64,000 nt of DNA from NCBI GenBank assembly GCA_963720705.1, contig CAVRGJ010000006.1, positions 186,001 through 250,000 on the forward strand, in the 5' to 3' direction. This document shows positions 43,250 to 52,403 of this stretch, piece by piece. The stretch's first letter is position 1, and every line of letters starts with the position of its first letter. The notes beneath the pieces were generated by a model. It was not told where the DNA came from. It saw only the letters and a list, made by a program, of their open reading frames with translations, and did no database searches. The position numbers were made by a program, and so were the translations under genes. The stretch is from DASWJZ01 sp963720705. Its GTDB lineage: Bacteria; Pseudomonadota; Alphaproteobacteria; Rhizobiales; Afifellaceae.

Positions 43250-44989
43250 CTACATCGACAGGTGAATGTCGTTCAGATCGTCTCCGATCTTGTGGAAGAT
43301 GTTGCTCAGCTCCTGGCTGTCCGGCGCATTGAAATAGAGCTTCGTACCGTCCGTATCCGCCGAAGCGCAGTCGCGCATCAGGTTCTCGGCGGTGGTGTCG
43401 ATCGGCCCGAACGTGATCGTGTAGAGCCGGATCCCGGCATTCTTGGCATTGGTACAGAGCGTCGTGGTCTTGCTGTTGAGGACATCGGTAGCCCGGGAGT
43501 CGGTTGGGATTGAATCGACGTTCACGTTTTGCAGCCGATAGTAATAATGTTGCCCGCTCACGACGCGGTTGCCGCGTAGCGCCGGATATCCGAAGGCTGA
43601 ATAGGTCGATTTATTGTCGTCCCCCGGATAGTTGCTGTTCGTAACCGAGATCGACGGGGAGTTGGCGCCGTCGGAGAGCAGGATCAGCGCTTTCACCGTC
43701 TTGTCGTAGTACTGGTCGCTCGGGCCGACGCCTTCGGTAAAAGGCTCATCATGCGAGAGAACGTGCCAACCCCATACCAGGCCGGCAGGAATGAACGTTC
43801 CCGTCGCGCCTTGCGGCTGCATGGCGCTGATCGCGTTGCTGATGTCCGTCTTGCTCGTTGTCAGCGGGGTTATCGGCCGCGGACAGCCGCGGTTCGGGCC
43901 GTAAGTGTACTGATACGAGGTGTCCTTTTTGCCCGATTGCCACGACACCTGCGAAGAACTGGACTTGTTGTATTTGGTCAGGCTCGCTTGCCGCGCCGAG
44001 AAACTGCCGCTGACTCCATCACTCAGGTAGTTGTTCCAGTCGCTAGTCGAGTCGGGCTCGTCGGGCCAGAACATCGGGACGAACAGCGTGTCCGGATTGC
44101 TCGTGTCGGGAGGGGTATCTAGGGTGTCGTATGGCTCAGCACGCATCTCCACGCAGCCCGCCCAGGAGATGCCGAGCTTGCCGTACATCCACTTGGGGCC
44201 GATATATTTGCAGTTCGACCCGGACGTGCAGCCGGTCGTGTTGTTCGAGAAGTTGAACTTCTCGAAATTCAGACCGGCGTAGAAGGCGTTTCCTTGGTTC
44301 GACCAGTCGATCCACGAGGGCGGGCTCGACGTGTCGACACCGACGTTCACGGCGCCTTCGAAGGGCACGAGCGCAATCTTCAGCTGCGGATCGCCGGTCG
44401 TGTTCATCTGATCCATCAGGTAGTTGACCAACGTAGTGGCAGCGCACTTAAGCCCAGACATCCGATCGCTGCCGGACGCGCAAGGGTTTGAGCCCGCAGA
44501 ATCGGTCATCGACCCGGTATTGTCGAAAACCAGCGCCAGCTCGACTCGGTTGGACGCGTTCACGACCTCGGCGACGATATCAGTCGCCATTGTGGAGAGG
44601 CCGCCGCCCGACTTCGTGAGCTTACCAAGCGGCAAGAAGATCGTCTTCATGCTGCCGTTGGCGGTAACATGGAAGCCGTTGGTGATCTTGGTGACGGTAA
44701 CGTTTGAAACAGTGAACTGGCTGTCGGCGACGTTGAAGGCCGATAGGTAGTTGTTGACGAAAGTTGTCGCCTGGGCGGCCGTGTAGTCGTCGTGCTGCTT
44801 GGCAAGCGCCAGTGCGGCTGAATCGACGGCGTTCGAAAGCTCCGTCTTGTAGCGCTCGTAACGCGCGAGATCGACCGCCCCGCCCATGATGAGCATGAGC
44901 GGTATCGCCGAAGCTCCGAAGATAACGAAGACATTCCCCCGCTCGTCGCGCCTCAACCGGCGTACGGCATCGCAGAGAAAGCGGAACAT
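43250..44989 (-). CDS. TadG-like pilus protein with von Willebrand factor A domain
   Basis: This 579-residue protein opens with a TadE/TadG-type segment: charged residues, then one membrane helix (RGNVFVIFGASAIPLMLIMGG, about 18-38) and VDLARYERYKTELSNAVDSAALALA. A vWA domain follows with the metal-ion site LVFDNTGSM (D156, T158, S160), although the usual DxSxS here reads DNTGS. The large extracytoplasmic part contains several cysteines, possibly disulfide-bonded. The family belongs to tad pilus loci, but no tad genes are adjacent, so it is an orphan copy. GAGG lies about 8 bases before the ATG. Confidence 0.88.
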   Translation of the reverse strand: MFRFLCDAVRRLRRDERGNVFVIFGASAIPLMLIMGGAVDLARYERYKTELSNAVDSAALALAKQHDDYTAAQATTFVNNYLSAFNVADSQFTVSNVTVTKITNGFHVTANGSMKTIFLPLGKLTKSGGGLSTMATDIVAEVVNASNRVELALVFDNTGSMTDSAGSNPCASGSDRMSGLKCAATTLVNYLMDQMNTTGDPQLKIALVPFEGAVNVGVDTSSPPSWIDWSNQGNAFYAGLNFEKFNFSNNTTGCTSGSNCKYIGPKWMYGKLGISWAGCVEMRAEPYDTLDTPPDTSNPDTLFVPMFWPDEPDSTSDWNNYLSDGVSGSFSARQASLTKYNKSSSSQVSWQSGKKDTSYQYTYGPNRGCPRPITPLTTSKTDISNAISAMQPQGATGTFIPAGLVWGWHVLSHDEPFTEGVGPSDQYYDKTVKALILLSDGANSPSISVTNSNYPGDDNKSTYSAFGYPALRGNRVVSGQHYYYRLQNVNVDSIPTDSRATDVLNSKTTTLCTNAKNAGIRLYTITFGPIDTTAENLMRDCASADTDGTKLYFNAPDSQELSNIFHKIGDDLNDIHLSM

Positions 44990-45330
44990 AGGGCAGCCTC
45001 AGGCAAACCTTTTCGCCCTAAGCACATATGTAAAAAGATGAACTTTATACTTTACGAAGATGGTTAACAGTTTAAAGCCTAAAGAATTGTCTAACATCTC
45101 TTACTAAACGAAAGCCGTCAATCACGCGTTTTGATCCTTTTCGGCCGCTGTCTCGGCGCTTGGTGGAATTAACAAATCGAAGCTGCCGACGAATGTTTGC
45201 GGCGAAACCTTGAACAAGCCAGCGACAACGCCGAGCGAACCAGTGAGCCGACCGCCAGTTGATCGAAGCCGGAAAGCCGGGCAAAGCTCCGCCTCTCGTC
45301 ATCCTGCCGAAAAGCTCTTCCGGGAAGCGA
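44990..45330. other. AT-rich divergent intergenic region
   Basis: This 341-base region lies between the tadG-like gene and the MFS gene. Its left part, 45000-45120, is strikingly AT-rich for this genome, with runs such as GTAAAAAGATG and TTAACAGTTTAAAG, and probably holds the tadG-like promoter. I find no gene in it. Confidence 0.55.
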
Positions 45331-46497
45331 ATGCCTGATCTCTCCCCCGTGCGCCGCGCGCGCTTTGCGGTGGCTGCTGTCTTTCTCGCGAACGGCATCA
45401 TCATGGGCACCTGGGCAGCGCACATTCCGCTCGTGGAGGAGCGCCTGGCGATCAGCCATTCGACGCTCGGGCTCGCGCTCTTCTCCATGGCGCTCGGCGC
45501 GCTCTTGGCTATGCCGGTGACCGGTCCGACCGTCGCCCGCTTCGGCAGCGCGCTCGTCACACGCGTCGCGACGCTGGCGCTTTTCGCCGCGTTCCTGCTG
45601 CCGATCCTGGCGTCCGGGCCGTTAACTCTGGCGGCGGCGCTTTTCGTGTTCGGCGCGACGAACGGCATCATGGATGTGGCGATGAACGCGCACGCGGTGG
45701 CGGTCGAACGGCGGCTCAAGCGGCCTGTCATGTCGTCCTTCCACGGTATGTGGAGCCTCGGCGGGCTCGTCGGCTCGGGCATCGCCGCGCTCCTCCTTCC
45801 GGCACTCTCCCCACTTGCCGAGGCGGGAACGACGGTTGCCGCCGGGATAGCGCTTGCCGCAGTCGCCCTCTTCTTCCTGCTGCCGGCAGTGGCCGATGGC
45901 GGCGTCCAGGGCACAGCGCTCGCCTGGCCGAGCCGCGCGACACTCGGGCTCGGCGTCCTGTGTTTCCTCACTATGAGCAGCGAGGGCGCGGTCATCGACT
46001 GGGCGGCGCTGCATCTGAAGGGCAGCCTCAAGCTCGGCGCCGGGCTTGCCGCCACCGGCTTCGCCGCCTACGCGGCGTCGATGGCGGCGAGCCGTTTCTC
46101 CGGCGATTGGCTTCGCGGCCGCTTCGGCGCAGCCGAACTGGTGCGCGGGAGCGCGCTCCTCGCCGCCGCCGGGCTGATCGTTGCGCTGGTCTCGCCGTTT
46201 CCGCTGCTCGCGGTTGCCGGTTTCGCGCTGGTCGGGCTTGGCTTGGCGAACCTCGTTCCGGTCTTCTTCGGCGCCGCCGGGCGCATCCCGGGCCACAGCG
46301 CAGCGGGTAACATCGCCGCTGTCGCGACCATCGGCTATTCGGGCTTCGTCGTCGGCCCGCCCTTCATCGGCTTCGTGGCAGACCTTGCGAGCTTGCGGTT
46401 TGCGCTCGGGCTGATCGTTCTCGCCTGCCTCTCCGTAGCGCTCTGGGGGGCCGTCGTCGACCCGTCGACGCGCGGCGCCACGGCACCGGGCACGTAG
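45331..46497 (+). CDS. Major facilitator superfamily transporter, YbjJ-like
   Basis: This 388-residue integral membrane protein has about twelve hydrophobic segments and the MFS layout. The opening FLANGIIMGTWAAHIPLVEE resembles the YbjJ group of putative sugar or drug transporters. GGGAAG precedes the ATG at 45331; the upstream in-frame start at 45259 would add a hydrophilic stretch with no support. It appears monocistronic. The substrate is unknown. Confidence 0.87.
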   Translation: MPDLSPVRRARFAVAAVFLANGIIMGTWAAHIPLVEERLAISHSTLGLALFSMALGALLAMPVTGPTVARFGSALVTRVATLALFAAFLLPILASGPLTLAAALFVFGATNGIMDVAMNAHAVAVERRLKRPVMSSFHGMWSLGGLVGSGIAALLLPALSPLAEAGTTVAAGIALAAVALFFLLPAVADGGVQGTALAWPSRATLGLGVLCFLTMSSEGAVIDWAALHLKGSLKLGAGLAATGFAAYAASMAASRFSGDWLRGRFGAAELVRGSALLAAAGLIVALVSPFPLLAVAGFALVGLGLANLVPVFFGAAGRIPGHSAAGNIAAVATIGYSGFVVGPPFIGFVADLASLRFALGLIVLACLSVALWGAVVDPSTRGATAPGT

Positions 46498-46550
46498 ATC
46501 CCGACGGCGCTAGTGCATCAGATGCGCTTCGCCCGAATCTCCTGAACCGC

Positions 46551-46850
46551 CTATTCTGCGGCAGCCGCCCGCTTGTCGCCGCGCCGCTCGGCGGGCTCAA
46601 CCTCGCGCCCGGCGGCGAGACCCTTCAGCGGCGGCAGTTTATTGACGCCGCTCGAATCGTAGGTGGTCAGCGCGATTTGGTCTTCCGCCGCCCTGAGGGC
46701 ATTCAGGAAGGCATGGAGTTCCAAGAGCGTCATCCGGAGATAGGCCTCCGACGCCTGCCGCTTCTTGCTATCGTCAAGCACCGACAGCGAGAATCCCATG
46801 CGTTCGAGATCGAAATCCCGAATCTCGATCCCGAGATTGAGGTTGCTCAT
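46551..46850 (-). CDS. Small hypothetical protein
   Basis: This 99-residue protein opens MSNLNLGIEIRDFDLER and is likely helical in the middle (KKRQASEAYLRMTLLELHAFLN), with a charged low-complexity tail. I do not recognise a family. A good ribosome-binding site, GGGAGAC, precedes the ATG. It is probably real but of unknown function. Confidence 0.6.
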   Translation of the reverse strand: MSNLNLGIEIRDFDLERMGFSLSVLDDSKKRQASEAYLRMTLLELHAFLNALRAAEDQIALTTYDSSGVNKLPPLKGLAAGREVEPAERRGDKRAAAAE

Positions 46851-47066
46851 CTTGCAGTCTCCCTGGCGCCGATCGCGTGAAATCTAGTCCCCATCCGTCG
46901 CCCGCAATCATCACTCGACCGACAATGCGGCACAAGTGGGATTGTGTGTCGCGCCGCGGTTGAGATGGCGCCGAGCGAAGCCGGCGCCGATCACGAACGC
47001 GCCCATCCGATGTTAGCTATGGGCGAAAGAAGTCGGTAGAATGACGGCCCCCGTAGCGAGATCGAA

Positions 47067-47420
47067 ATGCGATTCCGGTCGGTTCTCCTTACTCTTGTGT
47101 TCTTCACTGGCCTCGCTTCGTCGGGATTTGCGTCGGCGTTCTCTGAAGCCGCCGAACAACTCGACGGGGAATGGCGCGGCGGCGATTTCGTGCTGCGGAT
47201 TGACGCAAGACGCGCCCAGGCAAGCGTCGACGCCGCCCGCCCCTTCGCCTGGGACCGCTTCCTCGTGAAGGAAGCGACGGGCTCGGAAGTCGTCTTCACG
47301 ATCGGCTCAGAACTTTACCAGGCAACGATCGACAACGACACGATGACGCTGACCGGCACCAGCTTTCGCGGAACGCGCGTGCTCTTCCGCCTTGAGAGCG
47401 CGCTGCGCGGCACCGAATAG
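47067..47420 (+). CDS. Small exported hypothetical protein
   Basis: This 117-residue product has a clear signal peptide (RSVLLTLVFFTGLASSGFASA) and a mature part of about 95 residues with beta-strand character (LDGEWRGGDFVLRIDARRA, LYQATIDNDTMTLTGTSFRG), suggesting a small periplasmic beta-barrel or lipocalin-like fold. I do not recognise a family. The ribosome-binding site is weak. Confidence 0.6.
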   Translation: MRFRSVLLTLVFFTGLASSGFASAFSEAAEQLDGEWRGGDFVLRIDARRAQASVDAARPFAWDRFLVKEATGSEVVFTIGSELYQATIDNDTMTLTGTSFRGTRVLFRLESALRGTE

Positions 47421-47506
47421 CCGCGGCGGCGCCGCATTTCCTTCGCTTGAGCAACGCAGCCTGTCGCGCCATGGTGCCCCCGATCAGGAACACCGGAGGA
47501 ATCATA

Positions 47507-48616
47507 ATGCCGAGCAGAGCGCCGTTTCGCGCCGACGAGGTAGGAAGTCTGTTGCGTCCGACGGAGCTCAAAGAGGCGCGTGCTGCGAGGGCAGAGGAAA
47601 GAATCGGCGCGTCGGAGCTTCGCGCCATTGAGGACCGTTTGATCCGCGAAGTGGTCGCAAAGCAGGAGGCCGTCGGGCTGAAAGCGGTGACCGACGGCGA
47701 GTTCCGCCGCTCCTGGTGGCATTTCGACTTTCTCGGCGCGCTCGACGGCGTCGATGTCGTCGAGGCAGACCATGGCATCCAGTTCCAGGGCGTGCAGACA
47801 AAAGCGCAGACGCTGAAGGTCAGCGGCAAGGTCGGCTTTCCGCCCGACCACCCGATGCTGCAGCATTTCCGCTTCCTGAAATCGGTCGCGAAGATCGTGC
47901 CGAAAATGACGATCCCCTCCCCCTCCGTGCTGCATTTTCGCGGCGGAAGGCGGGCGATCGACAAAAGCGTCTACCCCGACATGGAGTCCTTCTACGCCGA
48001 CACGGCGGAGGCTTATCGGAAGGCGATCCTCGCATTCTACGAGGTCGGCTGCCGCTACCTTCAACTGGACGACACGGTTTGGGCCTACCTCTGCTCCGAG
48101 AAGGAGCGGCAGAGCGTGCGCGACCGTGGCGAGGACCCCGACACGCTCCCTGGCGTCTATCGCGACATGATCAACCACGCGATCAAGGGTCGCCCAGCCG
48201 ACCTGACAATGACCACGCATGTCTGCCGCGGAAATTTCCGCTCCACATGGATTTCCGAGGGTGGCTATGAGCCTGTCGCGGAGCTTCTGCTCGGCGACAC
48301 CGACTACGACGGCTATTTCCTCGAATACGACACCGACCGCGCCGGCGGCTTCGAACCGCTCCGCTATCTCCCGAAGGGCAAGAAGCGCGTGGTGCTTGGC
48401 CTCGTCACCTCCAAGACGGGCGATCTTGAAGACAGGGCCGCAATCGAGCGGCGGATCGAGGAGGCGGCTGCGTTTGCGCCGCTGGAACAGTTCTGTTTGA
48501 GCCCGCAATGCGGCTTTGCCTCGACCGAGGAAGGCAACGTGCTGACCGAGGCGGCGCAATGGAAAAAGCTCGAGCTTATCGTTACCATCGCCAAGGAGGT
48601 GTGGGGCGAGATCTGA
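47507..48616 (+). CDS. MetE-like (cobalamin-independent methionine synthase C-terminal domain) protein
   Basis: This 369-residue protein corresponds to the C-terminal catalytic half of cobalamin-independent methionine synthase. The zinc-ligand positions appear retained: HVCRGN supplies His and Cys, and LSPQCGF the second Cys. The opening RADEVGSLLRP and the segment VTDGEFRRSWWHFDFL are typical of the short MetE-II-like group. GGAGGA at 47496-47501 supports the ATG at 47507. Such standalone proteins are methyltransferases of uncertain substrate, sometimes for methylated thiols; true methionine synthesis is not proven. Confidence 0.88.
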   Translation: MPSRAPFRADEVGSLLRPTELKEARAARAEERIGASELRAIEDRLIREVVAKQEAVGLKAVTDGEFRRSWWHFDFLGALDGVDVVEADHGIQFQGVQTKAQTLKVSGKVGFPPDHPMLQHFRFLKSVAKIVPKMTIPSPSVLHFRGGRRAIDKSVYPDMESFYADTAEAYRKAILAFYEVGCRYLQLDDTVWAYLCSEKERQSVRDRGEDPDTLPGVYRDMINHAIKGRPADLTMTTHVCRGNFRSTWISEGGYEPVAELLLGDTDYDGYFLEYDTDRAGGFEPLRYLPKGKKRVVLGLVTSKTGDLEDRAAIERRIEEAAAFAPLEQFCLSPQCGFASTEEGNVLTEAAQWKKLELIVTIAKEVWGEI

Positions 48617-48751
48617 GAGACCTTGCGGCGCGGATGAACGTCCGCCTCCGCGGCTCTGCTCGCCCAGGTGCGGTGCGCTTGAGTTCTGCGCGCGTTCGTT
48701 GCGCTTTTTGAATGCGCTGTGGAAAAGCGGTGTGAGGACGAGGAGCCGGCG

Positions 48752-49246
48752 ATGTCGCGGGAGGCACTCTCGCTTGAGATTTCCCAGGTCGTTTCGCGGG
48801 TTGTGAGCGGCGAGCCGATCGACACGGCGGCGCGCGGGCTGATGCTTGCACAAAAATATCCAGAGCTTGGTATGTCTGGGGAAATGATCAGCGCTGCGAT
48901 CGTGCGTGCCGCCAACATGGTGGGCATGATCAAGAGCGCCCCGATGCCGGCCGCCTGGCCCGATGACCCGGCACCGCGCGCCGCAGCCGCAATCAGCGCT
49001 GCCCCCGTCAATGGCGCAAACGGCGAGCACGCCAAGCCGCCTCCTCCGGTCCTCGCGCAATCGATCGAGGACGATCTCGGATCCGAGATCGATGCTGAGA
49101 TCGGTAACCTCTTGTCGGAGCGCGCCGCGACGCAGCCCGTCGACGGCGCCGACGATCAGGCCTCTTCCGAGACAGCGCACGCCAACGCGGCAACGCGCCG
49201 ATCCGGTCCCCTCGCCGCGTTCCGCCGCGCTTTCTTCCGGCCCTGA
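48752..49246 (+). CDS. Hypothetical protein with conserved-looking helical N-terminus
   Basis: This 164-residue protein begins with an ordered helical segment of about 70 residues (LSLEISQVVSRVVSGEPIDT, AQKYPELGMSGEMISAAIVR) and continues as an Ala/Pro-rich acidic, probably disordered tail ending FRRAFFRP. I do not recognise it. GAGGA precedes the ATG at 48752. It lies between the MetE-like gene and two SDR genes on the same strand. Confidence 0.6.
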   Translation: MSREALSLEISQVVSRVVSGEPIDTAARGLMLAQKYPELGMSGEMISAAIVRAANMVGMIKSAPMPAAWPDDPAPRAAAAISAAPVNGANGEHAKPPPPVLAQSIEDDLGSEIDAEIGNLLSERAATQPVDGADDQASSETAHANAATRRSGPLAAFRRAFFRP

Positions 49247-49321
49247 GTTCCGAAAAGCGCGGGTTGCCTGTGTGCCGCATCCGGGCGATAGGACCCCGCT
49301 GGAGCCACGTGGGAATTTGAT

Positions 49322-50083
49322 ATGCTCGACGACATTGTCGGAAAACGCGTCCTCGTCACCGGGGCAAGCACTGGGATAGGCGCAGCCGCCGCCAAGGCAT
49401 TTGCGGCAGCCGGCGCCGCGGTTGCACTCCATTATAATCAGAGCAAGGACGAAGCTGAGAGTGTCGCAGGAGCGATCCGCGCGGCAGGCGGCACCTGCCA
49501 TCTGATCAAGGGTGACCTCACACGTAAAGGCGAGGCAAAGCGTGTCGTTGAGGAAGCGGCGAAAGCACTCGGTGGGCTCGACGTGCTTGTCAACAATGCC
49601 GGCTCGCTTGTTAGGCGCACTCCATTCGAAGAGCTTTCCGACGATTTTGTCGACAAGGTCTTCGACCTCAATGTCCGCTCGGTGATCGAGGCGTGCCAAG
49701 CGGCGGTCCCTCACCTCGAGCAAGCGGGCGGCGGGTCGATCATCAATGTCGGCTCGATCGCGGGCGCCGTTGGCGGCGGCCCCGGCGCTTCTGTCTACGG
49801 CGCTTCCAAGGCCTTCGTCCACAATCTGACCAAGCACCTCGCAGGGCTTTTTGCGGCCAAGAAAATACGTGTCAACGCCGTCGCCCCTGGGGTGATCGAT
49901 ACGCCGTTCCACGCTGCGACACCGCCGGAGCGGAAAGAGGCGATGCGCCAGACGATCCCGATGGGCCGCCTCGGCGTCGCCGAGGATTGCGCCGGCGCAT
50001 TCCTTTACCTCGCCTCCGACAGAATGAGCGGCTACGTCACCGGTCAGGCGATACACGTGAACGGTGGGCAGTTCATGGTATGA
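49322..50083 (+). CDS. Short-chain dehydrogenase/reductase
   Basis: This 253-residue classical SDR has the cofactor motif TGASTGIG at 13-20, NNAG near 91-94, and the catalytic S145, Y159 and K163 (YGASK). It reduces or oxidises an alcohol/carbonyl with NAD(P)H; the motif around residue 38 (HYNQSKDE) does not decide between NADH and NADPH. GGGAAT precedes the ATG. It lies upstream of a second SDR gene, 113 bases away, and may share its pathway. Substrate unknown. Confidence 0.9.
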   Translation: MLDDIVGKRVLVTGASTGIGAAAAKAFAAAGAAVALHYNQSKDEAESVAGAIRAAGGTCHLIKGDLTRKGEAKRVVEEAAKALGGLDVLVNNAGSLVRRTPFEELSDDFVDKVFDLNVRSVIEACQAAVPHLEQAGGGSIINVGSIAGAVGGGPGASVYGASKAFVHNLTKHLAGLFAAKKIRVNAVAPGVIDTPFHAATPPERKEAMRQTIPMGRLGVAEDCAGAFLYLASDRMSGYVTGQAIHVNGGQFMV

Positions 50084-50196
50084 CGCCGCATTGCGCCTTT
50101 CCCGAAAAGCCCGCATCCAAACAGACGCCTGTTTGAGCCTCGTCACGTTTCGTGCATTTGTTGCGCCCCTTACGTGACCGGAGGCGCATCAACGAC

Positions 50197-50964
50197 ATGA
50201 GCACATCTTTGTTCGATCTGACCGGAAAGGTCGCACTGGTGACAGGCTCGACCTCAGGGCTTGGCCAGGCGATCGCCGGCGGGCTTGCCGACGCCGGCGC
50301 GACGGTCGTCGTCAATGGCCGCAACAAGGAGCGGCTCGACGCAACGGTGGCGGCGTTAAGGGCACGCGGTCTGAATGCGATCGGCCGCAGCTTCGACGTG
50401 ACCGACGAGCCGGCCGTTGTCGAGGCGGTGGCCGGGATCGAGCGCGATGTCGGTCCGATCGACATCCTGGTCAACAATGCCGGCATTCAGTGGCGGCAGC
50501 CGCTTCTTGAGATGAGTGAGGAGAACTTCGAGAAAGTGATCAAAACCAATTTGACGAGCCTCTTCATCGTCGGGCGTACGGTCGCGCGCAAGATGGTGGA
50601 GCGCAGGCGCGGCAAGATCGTCAACATCGCCTCGCTCGCAAGCGAGGTGGCGCGGCCGACGATCGGCCCCTACACCGCAGCGAAGGGCGGCGTGCGCCAG
50701 CTGACCAAGACGATGTGCGTCGAATGGGCCGGGCACAACATCCAGACGAACGCGATCGGTCCCGGCTACTTCCGCACCGAGCTGAACCGAGCGCTTTGGA
50801 CGGACGAAAAGTTCAACGAATGGGTGGCGGCGCGCACGCCGGCCGCGCGCTGGGGCGAGCCGGCGGAGCTGATCGGGACGGCAATCTTCCTTTCCTCCGC
50901 CGCCTCCGATTTCATGAATGGGCAGACGATCTACGTCGACGGCGGTCTTTTGGCGTCGATGTGA
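50197..50964 (+). CDS. Short-chain dehydrogenase, gluconate 5-dehydrogenase-like
   Basis: This 255-residue SDR has TGSTSGLG at 16-23, VNNAG at 92-96 and the triad S146, Y159, K163. The segments LFDLTGKVALVTG, EVARPTIGPYTAAKGGVRQL and NAIGPGYFRTELN closely follow the pattern of gluconate 5-dehydrogenases (IdnO/Gno), so a sugar-acid oxidoreductase role is likely. GGAGG lies 12 bases before the ATG at 50197. It may form a carbohydrate-acid pathway with the SDR upstream. Confidence 0.88.
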   Translation: MSTSLFDLTGKVALVTGSTSGLGQAIAGGLADAGATVVVNGRNKERLDATVAALRARGLNAIGRSFDVTDEPAVVEAVAGIERDVGPIDILVNNAGIQWRQPLLEMSEENFEKVIKTNLTSLFIVGRTVARKMVERRRGKIVNIASLASEVARPTIGPYTAAKGGVRQLTKTMCVEWAGHNIQTNAIGPGYFRTELNRALWTDEKFNEWVAARTPAARWGEPAELIGTAIFLSSAASDFMNGQTIYVDGGLLASM

Positions 50965-51422
50965 GTCTGTCGCCGCAGTGTCACTCAGCGAGCGGTGGGC
51001 TTAGCATGCGGGGCGCGCGGTGCTCACCAGCCGGCGCGTTTCGTTGCGGGGGCACGAAATCCGCTTGCGGCCGCGCCGCGCGCCGACCGAATCGCGCATC
51101 GTCGCGCCCCGTCTGAGGAGTCTCCGCCGATTCCCGGCGGGCCGCGCGTCGCCCTAGACCAAACAAGCTCGCAAGCCGCATCGCCACACCTTCTCCATAC
51201 ATAGATCCCGAGACGGGACGACAGGGACAACTCATAGGTTGAAACAGATGAATTCTGCCAAATCCCAACACCATCGATTAAAACTCTCCAAATTCCTGGT
51301 GAACCGTTCGTTACCGCTCTCGAACGGCGGCCCGGCTCGCGCCGTTGCGGCCCCAACCTTCAGGGGCTAGGGCTCGCATTCAAGGAGCCGAAGACGGCTC
51401 GCAGCGCCCCGGGATCGAACGA
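50965..51422. other. Long intergenic region before hemC
   Basis: This 458-base gap carries no strongly supported gene. Its right half (51230-51300) is more AT-rich than average and probably holds the hemC promoter. A weak small minus-strand frame within it is listed separately. Confidence 0.5.
50981..51181 (-). CDS. Possible 66-residue Arg-rich small protein
   Basis: The frame opens MRLASLFGLGRRAARRE and is preceded by GGAGAAGG at a good spacing, the main reason to list it. The sequence is Arg/Pro-rich and low complexity with no recognisable domain, and codon third positions are less GC-rich than in neighbouring genes. It may be spurious. Confidence 0.25.
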   Translation of the reverse strand: MRLASLFGLGRRAARRESAETPQTGRDDARFGRRAARPQADFVPPQRNAPAGEHRAPRMLSPPLAE

Positions 51423-52361
51423 ATGACCGCAACGGCGTCGGTGCGTATCGGCACGCGCGGCAGCAGGCTCGCGCTCTGGCAAGCGAACGCCGTACGTGAC
51501 GGCTTGGTCGCCGCGCACCGGCTGCGGCCGGACTCCGTCGAGATCGTGACCATCAAGACCTCAGGCGACGTGGTCAGGGACCGCCCACTCGCCGAGGCCG
51601 GCGGCAAAGGGCTTTTCACCAAGGAGATCGAGGCGGCGCTTCTCTCGGAGAGCATTTCGATCGCCGTCCATTCAGCAAAGGACATGGAGACGTTCTTACC
51701 CGACGGATTGATCGTCGGTGCCACGCTCCCGCGCGAGGACGTGCGCGACGCGCTGATCGCGAGGGGTGCGAACTCGCTCGACACTTTGCCCAAAGGCGCG
51801 CGTGTCGGAACGGCATCGCTCCGCCGATCGGCGCTTCTGAAGCGCGCGCGGCCGGATATCGAGACCGCGCTTCTCCGCGGCAACGTGCCGACGCGGCTGC
51901 GCCGCGTGGAAGCCGGCGATTTCGACGCGACGCTCCTTGCCGCCGCCGGGCTGAACCGGCTCGGCCTCGAAAGTCACATCACGGCACTTCTGCCGTTGGA
52001 GACGTTCCCGCCGGCCTGCGGCCAGGGCATCATCGCGATCGAATGCCGCGCGGCCGATGCCAAAATCCGGGACTTGCTCGCGGCGATCGACGATCCGGCA
52101 GCGGCGACAGCGCTCGCCTGCGAGCGTGCCTTCCTCGCCGCCCTCGACGGCTCGTGCCGCACGCCGATCGCCGGCCACGCGCGGATCGAGGGAGGACAAC
52201 TCGTCTTCGACGGCGCAATCCTCTCCGAAGACGGCGCAGAATTCTACGAGACCTCCGGTGCAGGCGATCCCGCGGACGCGAAGGCGATCGGCAGGGAGGC
52301 GGGAGAAGAAATCCGCCGCCGCGCGCCCATGGCATTCCTCAGGCGTCTCGGTATCAGCTGA
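51423..52361 (+). CDS. hemC: Hydroxymethylbilane synthase (porphobilinogen deaminase)
   Basis: HemC polymerises four porphobilinogens into hydroxymethylbilane for heme, siroheme and corrinoids. The 312-residue protein has IGTRGSRLALWQAN at the N-terminus, the substrate loops ALLRGNVPTRLRRVE and GLNRL, and C245 in LDGSCRTPIAGHA, which anchors the dipyrromethane cofactor. The ATG at 51423 gives the usual N-terminus. It stands alone here, without hemD adjacent, and converges on the AhpD-like gene. Together with hemF it supplies heme for the bc1 complex. Confidence 0.96.
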   Translation: MTATASVRIGTRGSRLALWQANAVRDGLVAAHRLRPDSVEIVTIKTSGDVVRDRPLAEAGGKGLFTKEIEAALLSESISIAVHSAKDMETFLPDGLIVGATLPREDVRDALIARGANSLDTLPKGARVGTASLRRSALLKRARPDIETALLRGNVPTRLRRVEAGDFDATLLAAAGLNRLGLESHITALLPLETFPPACGQGIIAIECRAADAKIRDLLAAIDDPAAATALACERAFLAALDGSCRTPIAGHARIEGGQLVFDGAILSEDGAEFYETSGAGDPADAKAIGREAGEEIRRRAPMAFLRRLGIS

Positions 52362-52403
52362 GAAGTGAGACGCCTCGTTTCGCCGACCCGGCAGCTCGGA
52401 TCT

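Noticed and set aside
45040..45110. TTAA-containing sequences resembling a CtrA site upstream of the tadG-like gene
   Set aside because: The TTAA copies are spaced 4 bases apart rather than the 7 expected for TTAA-N7-TTAA, and the region is simply AT-rich.
47315..50146. A 943-codon open frame on the minus strand
   Set aside because: It runs antisense across the MetE-like gene, the 48752 gene and most of the SDR at 49322, whose proteins have clear motifs or good starts. Its translation is Arg/Asp/His-rich without domains. Such long antisense frames are expected in GC-rich genomes.
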